This document shows positions 32,945 to 43,011 of a DNA stretch of 64,000 nucleotides, piece by piece. Source of the stretch: Oegoconia quadripuncta (lineage: Eukaryota; Arthropoda; Insecta; Lepidoptera; Autostichidae); the NCBI GenBank assembly GCA_949316235.1, contig OX438743.1:33883242-33947241 (forward strand), written 5' to 3'. Numbering within the stretch: the stretch's first letter is position 1; each line of letters opens with the position of its first letter. The notes under the pieces were generated by a model. The model saw nothing but the letters and a program-made list of their open reading frames with translations. It searched no databases and was not told where the DNA came from. The position numbers were made by a program, and so were the translations under genes.

Positions 32945-33020
32945 TTTAAAGTCAGATATTACGACTAAACGGGTGTTTTGTATTTGGCGGCATTGTGTGT
33001 GGGTCCTCGTTCAGTCTTTG
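32945..33020 (+). repeat. Dispersed repeat C, copy 5 (start only)
   Basis: TTACGACTAAACGGGTGTTT ... TTTGGCGGCATTGTGTGTGG. It is cut off by the simple repeat that follows. Confidence 0.4.
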
Positions 33021-33092
33021 AATAGAGTAGAGTAGAGTACAGAAGAGTAGAGTACAGTAGAATACAGACAGTACAGTGCAGTACAGTACAAT
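33019..33092 (+). repeat. Interrupted pentanucleotide repeat (TAGAG/TACAG)n
   Basis: About 14 five-base units shift from TAGAG to TACAG along the tract. Confidence 0.75.
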
Positions 33093-33199
33093 TAATGTTT
33101 TTTATTTTGGTATATACCATAAAGAGTTTACAAACAAAAAGCCAAATTACGACAACTTATTAGCACTATTAACTAACATTTTGATGATAAGTCTAGATA

Positions 33200-33315
33200 T
33201 TAAGATGGCACTAGCTAGGGCACGCGGTAGTGCTCTATCACCAATCAATCAAAATATGTACTACGGTGGGAATCAAACCCGGGATCTTGAAAGTCGTAAT
33301 TCGATACGTGCAACA
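33200..33315 (-). mobile_element. tRNA-like SINE fragment, third type
   Basis: On the minus strand GATCCCGGGTTTGATTCCCA is a B-box-like stretch, followed by a GGTGATAGAGCACTACCGCG-type segment. The A-box is not clear. The 91-codon frame at 33076-33351 overlaps it and is incidental. Confidence 0.4.
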
Positions 33316-33824
33316 TTGAGTCAGGTTGTAAGAGGAGGTTTAGGAGTTTAGTAGGTCTTATGGTGTTATTTAAAATTGCCATCAGTAAAAATAATAATAG
33401 GGTAATTATTCTTTTTTGCTTGCTTTTTTATAATATGGACAGCAAATGATAGGTTGTTGATGTTAAGGCTGCAAAGCTTTAACACTGCGGTGCACTAGGC
33501 TCTATGGTCGACGTTTTCCTTTGTCCGCTCTCTCTCTGTCATGTCAGCCACCGGTGTCCACGTACAAGTGTATTGTAAATAAGTCTCGCGTTTTATTTTA
33601 TCACAGGTACAGTCAGCAACACAATTAAGGTAGCAGGCTTAACTTTTATGATATTGTTTGTAGGGTCTTGGTTGGATTTTGTTATATTGTCCTTTACACC
33701 TTGATCGGTATATTTGATAGATAAATTTCAGTTAAACTTAAATAACATACATAACGTTATTCAGATCAGATTGTTAAATCGAATATATTATATAAATTAC
33801 TAAACATAACATACAGAACGTCTC

Positions 33825-33945
33825 GACATCTGGGATACCAAATGGGGTGGTCAGATATATTCCAAAGAATAGTGTTTAGGTGTTCCAAAAATTAAAACTT
33901 TAATGATTGAAACAACATCCACGATTTATAAATAAAGGCCTGCTA
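33825..33945 (-). repeat. Dispersed repeat D, copy 4 (3' half)
   Basis: The reverse complement gives GGATGTTGTTTCAATCATTA and TGGGGTGG...CATTTGGTATCC-like blocks matching the end of copies 1-3. Confidence 0.55.
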
Positions 33946-34034
33946 CCATAATTGTGTTGCCAACTGTACAATGACATTGTTATATTTGCACACTACCGAA
34001 ATTATTAGTTCAAGTAATTATTTCTTTGTATCAG

Positions 34035-34165
34035 CATCATCATATCAGCCTTATCATAATACGTCCACTGCTGGACAAAGGCCGCCCCTAAAGATCTCCA
34101 CAACGATCGATCCAGCGCTGCCCGTATCCAGCGGCTTCCCCCGATCTATTTGTATGCTTTGAATT
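34035..34165 (-). mobile_element. RTE-type LINE 3' end fragment
   Basis: CATCATCATATCAGCCTTAT, CGTCCACTGCTGGACAAAGG and CGTATCCAGCGGCTTCCCCC are the antisense of the RTE family 3' region. Confidence 0.55.
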
Positions 34166-34244
34166 TATTATGCTAAGAACCGGTGATAGCCAGTAGTACA
34201 TACAAACCTCAAATCATTATACTTTAACATGCCGCTCTTGAGTT

Positions 34245-34517
34245 AATAATAATAATAATAAATAAATATCCTTCATACATCGCCATCTAGTTCCACAGTA
34301 AGCAACTATAGGCTTGTGTTGTGGACACCAGATGGTTGATATACCACATAAATATATTTTTTTTTAAATAAATATCTACTTATTATAAATGAAAACATCC
34401 ATGACTCGGGTACACATGTCCGTATTCATCACACAAACATATGCCCCTAGCGGGATTCGAACCTGCAACCTTTTGGTATAGTGGCAGAGTTGCTAACCAC
34501 TACACCAAACAGGTCGT
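34245..34517 (-). mobile_element. tRNA-derived SINE, family B
   Basis: Head (minus): GACGACCTGTTTGGTGTAGT, then GCGGGTTC...GAATCCCGCTAG with one B-box change (AACCTGCAACC on the plus strand). The body matches 6436-6733 and 49270-49563, and the tail is (ATT)n. Confidence 0.8.
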
Positions 34518-34519
34518 CA

Positions 34520-35205
34520 AATGATTTGATTTCAGTTGCATTTAAATAATTTCGCGACTCAGACGTACTTTGATGTGGAAAAATACTATTGTATTAAAGA
34601 CAGTACTCACCTATGGTATTACCTAGGATGTACCTAAGTATCCACAAAAAATTGTAATCTTTGTGGGTAGTTAACCCATTTCCATTCTCCGCATAAAGTG
34701 GTATTTATTTAAAGAAAACTGTGGGTGAAACAATAATACCAATTTCCATTTAAAATGAATCGGTTTCTGCTATATTCAAAAATCAAAGGTTTCTCTGTTG
34801 TTTATATAAATAAAGTAAGTATACCAGAAAGTGGGGTGAGTAAAAACGCGGGGTTGTTACCTACCCATCAACGAAGCATTGCCCGAAACCGTAGCGTAGG
34901 TGGAAAAGGGTGAATGGAATAGATTTTAATTTTAGATTTGGTTCACATATATTAGCTATATTAATGTATATTTTCTTTCATCATTATGTAGAGTAAAAAC
35001 CTGCTTCAAACAGTGTATTTTATTTAAATATAAGTACAATTACATTGGCCTATAAATAAGGTAAACCCCACAATCTTTGTACAATAAGGATATTGATGAA
35101 CGAGGCGACTCGAATCTAATGATTAAAAAGTTGCACAGTTTTTTGTTGAATGTAGGTAATGATGACGAAGTACAAAATAATGACATGACACGTAGGCAGG
35201 TAGGT
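34520..35205. other. Unassigned stretch
   Basis: No feature recognised. The frame at 35077-35286 runs into the next MITE. Confidence 0.4.
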
Positions 35206-35210
35206 ACTAG

Positions 35211-35506
35211 CAGTGCCGGCCCGAGGCTAGTTTTAGGATGGAGGGAGATCCAACTATGGGGCTCCCCTAGCTTAGCTTGCCCCTAATATATCAAACGCAA
35301 ACAGTCGTGCAAGATTTTAACAACATCCTAGGTCGACTCAACTCGCCAACCAGTGGCGGCAACATTCCCTGCCACCTCTGCCACTATCCACATAAGCAAA
35401 ATATTGAAAACAGAAGAAAAATATATACTTGCGTTATTTTCCTATAAAAATGAGGCGACCGCGTGGGATTTGACGTCTGGAGCCTTCGCTCGTTTGGTCG
35501 GCCCTG
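35211..35506. mobile_element. hAT-like non-autonomous element
   Basis: The left end is CAGTGCCGGCCCGAGG and the right end is TCGGCCCTG, so both termini start CAG(T/G)GCCG(G/A)CC as in hAT elements. The flanking 8-mers GGTACTAG and GATACAGG agree at five positions. The interior of ~300 bp has no transposase. Boundaries are approximate. Confidence 0.4.
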
Positions 35507-35744
35507 GATACAGGTTCTCATAGATTATGAACATTTGAAACTTTACGACAGCAAATATTGCACAAATGCAAGACATTAAACAAAAGTGGTGAAAAGTAAA
35601 AGTTGAGTGATGTACAATTGTATTAAACTGTAATATATACTATTTATTTATACAAAGGCTAAGCTTTAAAGATAGTCGTGTAAATGATCGAAGGGCAATC
35701 GTAATAAATTCTATTCGTCTATCAACCTTAGTTTCTTAAACCTT

Positions 35745-35870
35745 TTTAGTGTTCCGTAACAAAAATGAAACAAAACGCAACACTTGGAATCACCTGCCTC
35801 GGTGTCCGTCTGTCACCTTCATTTAGAATCTACTTGACAAAGACAACTGCAGTCGGGTAGTCGTTGGAAA
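35745..35870 (+). repeat. Dispersed repeat G, copy 2
   Basis: TAGTGTTCCGTAACAAAAAT ... CGCAACACTTGGAATCACCT ... GTGTCCGTCTGTCACC. Confidence 0.45.
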
Positions 35871-35964
35871 TTGTGTCCCAAATACTTAATACCTAAATAC
35901 TTTTTCTTTCTTTCTTTCAAAACAGGCTATGAATGTAAATAAAATATTTTAAACTCATCGGGTA

Positions 35965-36217
35965 CAGGATCATTATAAATAAATAAATAAATATTTCGGA
36001 CACTTACGCCAATCATCTAGTCCCAAACTAAGCAAAGCTTGTACTAAGGATACTAGATAACGGATAAACATACATAAATATTTATATAAACATCCATGAT
36101 TCAGGAATAAATGTTCATATTCATCACACAAACATTTACCCGTCGCGGGATTCGAACCCGCAATCGTTGGTTTCGCTGACACCTGACTGACTATCCACTA
36201 CACCAATCGGTCGTCTA
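35965..36217 (-). mobile_element. tRNA-derived SINE, family B2
   Basis: Minus-strand head: GACGACCGATTGGTGTAGTG and the B-box GCGGGTTCGAATCCCGCGAC. The body differs from family B (AGTCCCAAACTAAGCAAAGC on the plus strand). The tail is (ATTT)n. A 3'-end fragment of the same subfamily is at 49985-50070 (plus). Confidence 0.75.
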
Positions 36218-36310
36218 GAGCTATTAAAGTACGATTTTCTAAACGTTATGTTATCACGTTTGTGAACACTTCTTCTTGAAAATAATCTTCCACATTGCTA
36301 ACTCCATATT

Positions 36311-36345
36311 ATCTGGGGGCACGGCCGTGCCCCCACCAAGTCGAG
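36311..36345. repeat. GC-rich perfect palindrome
   Basis: GGGGGCACGGCCGTGCCCCC at about 36315-36334, a perfect 20-base palindrome. A one-mismatch version is at about 46327-46346. Both belong to repeat sequences with CCAAG(A/T)CGAGCAAA-like flanks. Confidence 0.6.
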
Positions 36346-36389
36346 CAAAAAAGCGTCACGGCCGTACCATCCTTTTCTCGAAGCAATTC

Positions 36390-36640
36390 AGACCATTTTC
36401 GACCCCCTGTAACTTCGTTGTGGATAAAAATAGAAGACTGAAATTTTCAGTAACTATGCAGGCATTGTAAAGACACGTATATTTAAAATTTCATTCAATT
36501 TGAACCAGTATTTTTAAGAATTATAACGGGTCAAATTTCTTAATTTTGTCACTCACTGACTCACCGATCATCAAAATTCTAAGGCACTTCTAGCAGACCT
36601 AGAAGCTTCAAATTTGGAATATAAATAGTGTTTGGTGTAT
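36390..36640 (+). repeat. Unclassified repeat-like segment
   Basis: CTGAAATTTTCAGTAACTAT, AACGGGTCAAATTTCTTAAT and AAGGCACTTCTAGCAGACCT look like a dispersed lepidopteran repeat from memory. There is no second copy in this window to confirm it. Confidence 0.3.
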
Positions 36641-36739
36641 GAATCAAGGAAAAACTAAAAAATCTAGAAAAGACAGCAAAGAAAATTAAGCCCATACAGC
36701 CAAGTCTTCAGTTAATTAAATTTTTCAATATTGGCTTTA

Positions 36740-36912
36740 TTCGTAACGATGTTTTATTATTTTACGGCAAAAATTGTAACATCAAAGCCTCCCAGAAAAA
36801 CCCATACAGACAGGGAGTGGGCTCTTAGAAAAACTGTAGCTGAAGCTCAAGAAGTAGTACCGGAAAAGAGAAAACGGAAGGCTACCTACAAAAATAAGAA
36901 AAGTTCATAAGT
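36740..36912 (+). pseudogene. Basic coding-like remnant beside the palindrome
   Basis: The plus frame reads KPPRKTHTDREWALRKTVAE, AQEVVPEKRKRKATYKNKKS, then a stop at 36908-36910. A second, decayed version follows (RERALRKFVAG, then VEGTEKEKSRTVYKIQK), so the segment is a direct repeat of about 95 bases. No family is recognised. The position right against the left arm of the palindrome suggests one composite mobile element, but this is inference. Confidence 0.3.
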
Positions 36913-37026
36913 CAGAGAGAGGGCTTTAAGAAAATTCGTTGCTGGTAGATATACATATATACAATAAGTAGAAGGTACCGAAAAGGAAAAAAGTAGAACT
37001 GTCTACAAAATACAAAAAGAAATGAG

Positions 37027-37721
37027 ATCCCATCAAAAACAATACTTGTCAAAAAAACCAAGTCTCGCAACTCAGTTGTTCTGCGGTAAAAAGTTGTGAG
37101 ATCCATGTAATACCAAGTCGGTTGTTAATTTATTCAGTCTCTACTTAAACGACTTTCTGTCTTAATACGTCCAGTCTCTAAGACCACGATCGTGGTCCAT
37201 AACAATTGAAAATCAATTATGTCTGGAATCTCCGTACTCGAAGCATTAAGTTGTTACGTAATAATTAACAGCATCTTATAGTGACGCATATCAATACCAA
37301 AATTCTTTAATGTTTTATATAAATATATTGAGACTTGGCCATCGCCTGAAAAGACGTGTAAATTCAATCGCCTGATAACACATGTAAATTCAATTATTTA
37401 GTGCGATGGCCAAGTCTCGATATATTTATATAAAACATTAAAGAATTTTAATATTGATATGCGTCACTATAAGATGCTGTTAATTATTACGTAACAACTT
37501 AATGCTTCGAGTACGGAGATTCCAGACACAATTGATTTTCAATTGTTATGGACCACGATCGTGGTCTTAGAGACTGGACGTATTAACACAGAAAGTCGCT
37601 TAAGTAGAGACTGAATAAATTAACAACCGACTTGGTATTACATGGATCTCACAACTTTTTACCGCAGAACAACTGAGTTGCGAGACTTGGTTTTTTTGAC
37701 AAGTATTGTTTTTGATGGGAT
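37027..37721. repeat. 695-bp near-perfect palindrome (319-bp arms)
   Basis: Left arm 37027-37345 and right arm 37403-37721 pair base for base with no net indel and about six substitutions (about 98%). The 57-base spacer contains two copies of a (C/A)GTGTAAATTCAAT-like word. Each arm also holds the small palindrome GACCACGATCGTGGTC. A transcript of either strand would form a very long hairpin. No terminal target duplication was found, and the outer bases next to each arm do not match. A long inverted-repeat transposon, a recent inverted duplication and an assembly fold-back are all possible. Confidence 0.85.
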
Positions 37722-37729
37722 TTACTTTA

Positions 37730-38540
37730 AAAGCAATTTCAATTAATTCAAATAAAAGCAAAAAATCTTTAACATTGGAAATAATATTCGATTTACGGCA
37801 AAAGGCAAAATCTTTGTTTGGTGGATTTGATTAATATGTCGAAACTTTGTATATCGAATTTCATTTCACTAGAAACGTTTTCGAGAATCGTTGCACCTAT
37901 TTTTGTTTCACGTAATTTTCAATCCATACCTTTTTATATAATCAAACAACTGTTCACCGAAAAGCAGTTCGAATTTGTCTCAGCTTTCACACAAGAATTA
38001 GTTTATCAATTGATTGATAGATGATTTAGAAAATTTACGTTTCTTTATTATCACGAACAGCGTTTTGTCACAGCCCAATTTACTAAATAACATTCGCCTG
38101 TAAATCGGGCTTTAGCGTCGTCCAGCCTCCGTCGTTCTGACTACGCTCGGCCGCCTGCTCCTCACTGCTTGTGGGTTAGCACCGCTCCCCATTTGCGCTT
38201 CCACTTAACAAAAAACTCTCTAGGGGTAGGGCAGACAAGACCAAGTGGAAAAAGGGTGCCCTGAGTCAGTTCCGTTAGAGATTAATCTTACAATGATTCA
38301 TTCATTTGGAACTTAAACACCCAAATATTAAAGCTGGGGAAAATCCATGTACTTAGATGAATCGAACTTTCGTTGAAACGTACTACCGTTGAATGAAGTT
38401 TCGATATAAAGATAATTATCGGAACTGTTATAATATTAATTAAATTGAAGTAAACTTTTGTGCACGTTACATAAGTTTTTAATTTTTCATGCTCCAACAA
38501 ATGTTATTGTCCAACAAATGTAGGTGTGGTGCAAGCGGTG
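37730..38540. other. Unassigned stretch
   Basis: Mostly AT-rich. A GC-richer patch at about 38100-38200 (CGTCGTCCAGCCTCCGTCGT) is not recognised. Short frames at 37818-38024 and 38288-38500 lack support. Confidence 0.4.
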
Positions 38541-38544
38541 ACTG

Positions 38545-39880
38545 TGTATGAAGTGAAGACGGGCGTACAAAGTACGAAGATTGGAAAATCTGTAGGACCT
38601 GATGGTATACCAGTGGAAGTATGGAAGTTTTTAAAAGCAGATGGATGTGGCTGACTTTATTCTTCAACAAGTTGTTACAACAGGAGGTGATGCTGGAGGA
38701 ATGGTGCAACAGTTTCCTGGTGTCCATTTTTAAGAACAAGGGTGATGTACAAGACTGTAATAGCTATAGAGGAATAAAGCTCATTTCACTTAGCATGAAG
38801 ATTTGGGAGAAAGTGATTGCGAGCCAAATGAGAGAGAAGAGTAGGGTAACCCAGAACCAGTTCGGGTTTATGGCCGGTCGAGGAATAACGGACGCCACAT
38901 TCGCACTACGCCAATTGTGCTAAAAGTACAAACGTGCGCATAAAAACCTGCACATAGTGTTCATTAACCTGAAGAAAAAGTACGACCGGGTACCTAGCAA
39001 GATTCTGTGGTGAACTTTGAAAGAGAAAGATGTGCCTGAGAAGTACGTGCGGCTTGTACATTCCATGTACAGTCGAGCTGGTACAAAAGTCCGGTCGGAA
39101 GCTGGCGTTGCCGACAGGTTCGATGTGGCGGTGGGCTTACACCAGGGATCGGCTTTAAGCCCGTATCTGTTCCTCCTGATTATGGACGCACTGACATCAA
39201 ACTGGTGTATGCTGTTCGCCGACGATATAGTCCTTGTCCAGAGCAGACAAAGACTGGAGAGTGTCGGATTGAAGATCAGCAGAATGAAAAGCGAACACCT
39301 GTTCTGCAACTTTGGTGGTCCATCCAGTTTTTCCAATATAGCCTTAAGCGGGGAGTTTCTACCAACCTGCTCAAATTTCCGGTATCTAGGTTCCTTACAT
39401 CAGAAAGACGGCAACATTGACCAGGACGTGAGAAACTGGATAAATGCAGGATGGATGAAATGGCGACAGGTTTCGGGGACTGTGACCCAAGGATGCCCCT
39501 GAAACTCAAGGAGAAAATTTACAAGACCATTATAAGACTTGTCACCATGTATGAATCTGAATGTTGGGCAATGAAAGTGACGGATGAAAGTAGAATGTGA
39601 AAAAAAATGAAATGTGGCGGAGATGAGGATGCTAAGATTGATGTATTGTGTGACTAGAATGGCTAAAATCAGGAATGAGTAAATCAGAGGAAGTTTGAAA
39701 GTGGCACAAATGACAGAAAAGTTGAGGAGTAATAGACTGCGTGAGGAATGATATGTGTGTGGAAGGGGTGAGTACGGAGATGACGGCTGATAGAGGAGAG
39801 TAGAAGACGAAGGCATGTTATGCCGATCCCACCTAGAGTGGGATAAGGGCAGGAAAATTATGATATAAAATTCTGCAAAG
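38545..39880 (+). mobile_element. RTE-like LINE reverse transcriptase, decayed
   Basis: The reading starts with KIGKSVGPDGIPVEVWKFLK. After a frameshift near 38640 it continues as NSYRGIKLISLSMKIWEKVI, QNQFGFMAGRGITDATFALR, GLHQGSALSPYLFLLIMDAL and CMLFADDIVLVQSR (the catalytic FADD). It then gives LGSLHQKDGNIDQDVRNWIN and ESECWAMKVTDESRM. In-frame stops lie at 38921 and near 39011. A short deletion sits between the QGS block and FADD (LTSN-WCM). The domain order is that of RTE-type pols; the endonuclease is missing. It ends near the HLEWDKGRK block. No active enzyme is possible. Confidence 0.85.
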
Positions 39881-39884
39881 TGTT

Positions 39885-40440
39885 ACGGGAAATGAAATTC
39901 GATGAAACGATTTTCGTTAAAATAACGGATTCCGTAATTTGTAGTTTTATATTTAAATGTACCTTCCTTATTTAAACAATAAAGCGGATTTAATATGATT
40001 TGATATTACGACTTAAATTCTTCAATTTTCATATTTTACAAAGTATCGTTCCCATACACCACATATTCGTACGTAATCTATCTAGGTACTACCTTTTGGA
40101 CAATGTTGTATTTTCTCATAAAGGGAATATTTGTGAAATTTTAACCTTAACACCGTAGAAATATGATAAAAATTCGTTCGGTAAAACTGTCCCCATTAAT
40201 CGCTTGGAAGTTGTTGAAATATTAATGGGCGGGTTATGCTCAATTTCCTGGCTTTTAACGGATAACTATCGGTAACTTTGTCCTTTAAAATTTTAATTGA
40301 TTCAGCGTAAGTAGAATTAACCGAAAACGGCTACCTAAAACAACATGCTTAACGTTTATTATGCCTGGCTAGTTGATTTAGGAGATTAATTAAGCCCTAG
40401 ATCGATTCATTATCATACTAACTATAGAAAGTCCATTATT
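39885..40440. other. Unassigned stretch
   Basis: Tail-like AATAAAGCGGATTTAATATG and TGATTTGA near 39975-40010 could be the end of another LINE. Otherwise nothing recognised. Confidence 0.4.
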
Positions 40441-40444
40441 GAGT

Positions 40445-40545
40445 ACATAGGCCAGCCCCAAAGGTTTCCAGAGCGACCGGTTGTAAGCGGCCTGCATTTA
40501 GCGACTTCCCTCAACCTTTGTCGGGGCCGTCACACCATCATATCA
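40445..40545 (-). mobile_element. RTE-type LINE 3' fragment
   Basis: GCCAGCCCCAAAGGTTTCCA, GCGACCGGTTGTAAGCGGCC and TTTAGCGACTTCCCTCAACC match the antisense RTE region seen at 1-62 and 61905-62085. Confidence 0.55.
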
Positions 40546-40717
40546 TATCGATATAAGTTAATGAAATTAAATGTTCTTCTTAGCGAGTCGATGGTAAAAA
40601 CATCATATTCTTGAGGACATGAAATGTATAGTTCAGTTTAGTTATAAGTTTTTATGTACCTAAACGAATATAGTGACATAGCCAAGTGTCAAATTTCTGA
40701 AAAATATATGTGTTCAC

Positions 40718-40895
40718 ACGGCTTTCCGTTGGGGTAGGCAGAAGAGACTATTGATTTCCACTTGCAACTATCCTGACATACTACTTGTGCTTCTTCCAGT
40801 ATTCTCATCAAATGTTTGACCGCACATGACGTTTTGTGAGTACGTCAGTCACTTGATTAGCATATGTCCTTCTTGGACGACCTTTAAAAAAACTT
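40718..40895 (-). mobile_element. RTE-like LINE C-terminus fragment
   Basis: The minus-strand reading gives VCQDSCKWKSIVSSAYPNGK preceded by MRILEEAQVV. It is the same C-terminal block as 24250-24590 and 31345-31680. Confidence 0.65.
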
Positions 40896-40997
40896 TAAAA
40901 AAAAGTAAGGTTTTACAAAGCCAGATAACTGCTTTTTATGTGTTTTTGGAGTCGCTAAAAACTATATTTAATGTATAAAAATAAAAAAAATATATAT

Positions 40998-41125
40998 ACA
41001 TATAAAGAGATCGCTTTTAGTGATAAGGTCGCCAAATTGTACATTCTATTCTTACCACTTTTCTGAAACTGTACTTTCTTGTCTGTTGTGCAATAAAGTG
41101 TATTTGTATTGTATTGTATATTGTG
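40998..41125 (+). mobile_element. LINE 3' tail, same family as 32204-32582
   Basis: AGAGATCGCTTTTAGTGATA, AGGTCGCCAAATTGTAC and TTGTGCAATAAAGTGTATTT followed by (GTATT)n. Only the last ~120 bases inserted. Confidence 0.65.
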
Positions 41126-41199
41126 TAGTATTGGACTCATCAAAGGCGTACCTGAATCCTGATCAATTAAAACTTGTCGACCGTGTCGTTCCCGGGTTA

Positions 41200-41720
41200 G
41201 TAGGTTAGGTCTCTTATCGTGAGGTGTCGCAAAAGATGACTAAGCGATCGTGAGCATAACAGTTACACCAGTGATTGGCAGCGGTGTCATTGTTGTGGAG
41301 CTCCCAAAATCAGCGATTGTTAAGTGTAGGGTTGTGATTAGGGAAAATTCTCATGTCAAGTAATAGATTTTTTTGACCGTTGTTGTGTACTATAATGTTT
41401 TTAAATTTTTCTTCGAATATTTTGAATTTGCATCACAAAATTTCATCAGTATTCGTTTTAATTACATTTGAGCGTTTAACGGGTCAGAGCATTGCGAGCT
41501 ACGAGCGAACAGGAGGTGCTATGAGCGGTATCAGGGACCTTTTGTAAAATAACATTTATTAAATTTTGAGCGTTACTCGACGCGGCGTCCGTTGATTATT
41601 CCAATTTTTCGCATCGCCCGGCCCCGTTAATTGTTTTCCCAGTTCATCCAATCGCTCTTCAGTTAGCTTTACAATTTCAAAGTGTCATTTGATTCGTGAT
41701 GGATTCCGAAGTTTTTTGGC
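41200..41720. other. Unassigned stretch
   Basis: Nothing recognised. Confidence 0.4.
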
Positions 41721-41724
41721 AATT

Positions 41725-41945
41725 TCACGGTCCGTAGCGATCCCCTGATGGATTTTGTTTCAACGTGTATACCTGGAGTGTTTGAGCAGCGACTGGCTTC
41801 GATGTTTTCGTCTGCGTAGAACTTTTTTTACCGACAATGGATTGAGCGCTGGAGTTCAATAGCACCAGCAGATTGACGTAAGAGAATCGTTGTGTGGACG
41901 AACTGGGCTGTTGGGCCTGAGGACCACGATCCAATATGGAAACAG
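41725..41945 (-). pseudogene. Coding-like Ser/Gln/Thr-rich remnant
   Basis: The minus frame reads LDRGPQAQQPSSSTQRFSYV, NLLVLLNSSAQSIVGKKSST and QTKTSKPVAAQTLQVYTLKQ and ends at a stop near 41725. Its composition looks like a disordered protein segment such as a LINE ORF1. The frame continues upstream into a SINE, so the 133-codon open frame is composite. No family assigned. Confidence 0.25.
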
Positions 41946-41975
41946 CAAGAGGCTGAATTAATATACCTATGTCAA

Positions 41976-42165
41976 ACAAACGCCTCTGTGGCTCAATGTA
42001 AATAACAAAGTTTACTAAACGGCGGTCACGGTTGCGATTCCCAGCGGGGTAGGTACGTGTTTTAGTACTTTGGTATATATTTTTAAATGTGCATCTGGCC
42101 ACCATCTTATCTAAGTCTGGCGCCAAGCAGCATCGTTATTAGAATGATTGTTGTATAGGTACTAG
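41976..42165 (+). mobile_element. tRNA-derived SINE, family A, diverged
   Basis: CGCCTCTGTGGCTCAATGTA (A-box region), GTTGCGATTCCCAGCGGGGT (mutated B-box), CCACCATCTTATCTAAGTCT. The second half is missing. Confidence 0.65.
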
Positions 42166-42504
42166 TAATAATACTAGTAGGTAATAATCTAATAGAAATA
42201 AACCGATTAAGATATAGCAAGTTACTAAAGAAGAAATTAAATGAAATATAAAATAACAAACTTTGATTATAATGCACTTGAACCAAAAAATAATTATTAT
42301 CTTATTTACTAAGGCCAGCTTGTAGTCGTAACTGATATATTAGGTTTAATAAATCGCAAGATGTTAAACATCAAAATTAACTAAAGAAATCATTTTAGAG
42401 AGATGTTGAGCAGAATTTTCTTTCTTCATCAATATTTATAAAAGCTTGTCGAGTTAAGGTTTTTATAACTCACGACAATGTTACATTTACAATATAATAA
42501 GTAT

Positions 42505-42560
42505 AATCAAAATACACTTTATTGAAGAACAGAACGACAACAACATTTTACATAGAGGTA
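42505..42560 (-). mobile_element. LINE 3' tail fragment
   Basis: On the minus strand ...TCTTCAATAAAGTGTATTTT GATT reads as a short tail. Confidence 0.4.
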
Positions 42561-42784
42561 GTAATAGAGATGGTAGCTACTAATCAATATTAATAATTAC
42601 CAAATAAAAATGCAAAATGAAAACATATTTATAAATTCAACAGTTATTTCAACTTCAACTTTCAAGATTTTAATGTAAATAGCGTTAGTATACATGATAC
42701 AAACATAAATTAAAACTCCTAGCTAATCGTCCCACAATTAAAAGCTTTAAATAAAGTTTAAATTAGTTTGGATTACGGGGCAAA

Positions 42785-42907
42785 ATGTCTCAATTTATTA
42801 AACGAAAGCGTGACAAAAGCTGTAAATGCGGAATGGTCACTTTAAATCAAGGCAATTGCCACGCCTGCGGCGGTCGAAATTGTATTTTAATGTTAAATTG
42901 TGTATGA
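42785..42907 (+). CDS. Cys-rich mini open frame, doubtful
   Basis: ATG at 42785 gives about 40 residues with CKCG, CHACGG and two more Cys and then a TGA. The spacing C-x-C ... C-x2-C could bind metal but is too short to judge. No promoter or splice support. Confidence 0.12.
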   Translation: MSQFIKRKRDKSCKCGMVTLNQGNCHACGGRNCILMLNCV

Positions 42908-43011
42908 TGTTGTGTGTTATTACGTTACTTTGTTCTAGTAGAACACGGACGATTAAGATAATAGGCAATAAAATACCTAGGTAAAATTTTATTATGTATA
43001 ATTTACTAATA

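Noticed and set aside
38621..39502. Functional reverse transcriptase
   Set aside because: Two in-frame stops, a frameshift near 38640 and a deletion before the FADD motif.
42785..42907. Small zinc-binding protein
   Set aside because: Cys spacing is suggestive, but 40 residues without homology or transcription signals is too little; kept only as a very low-confidence feature.
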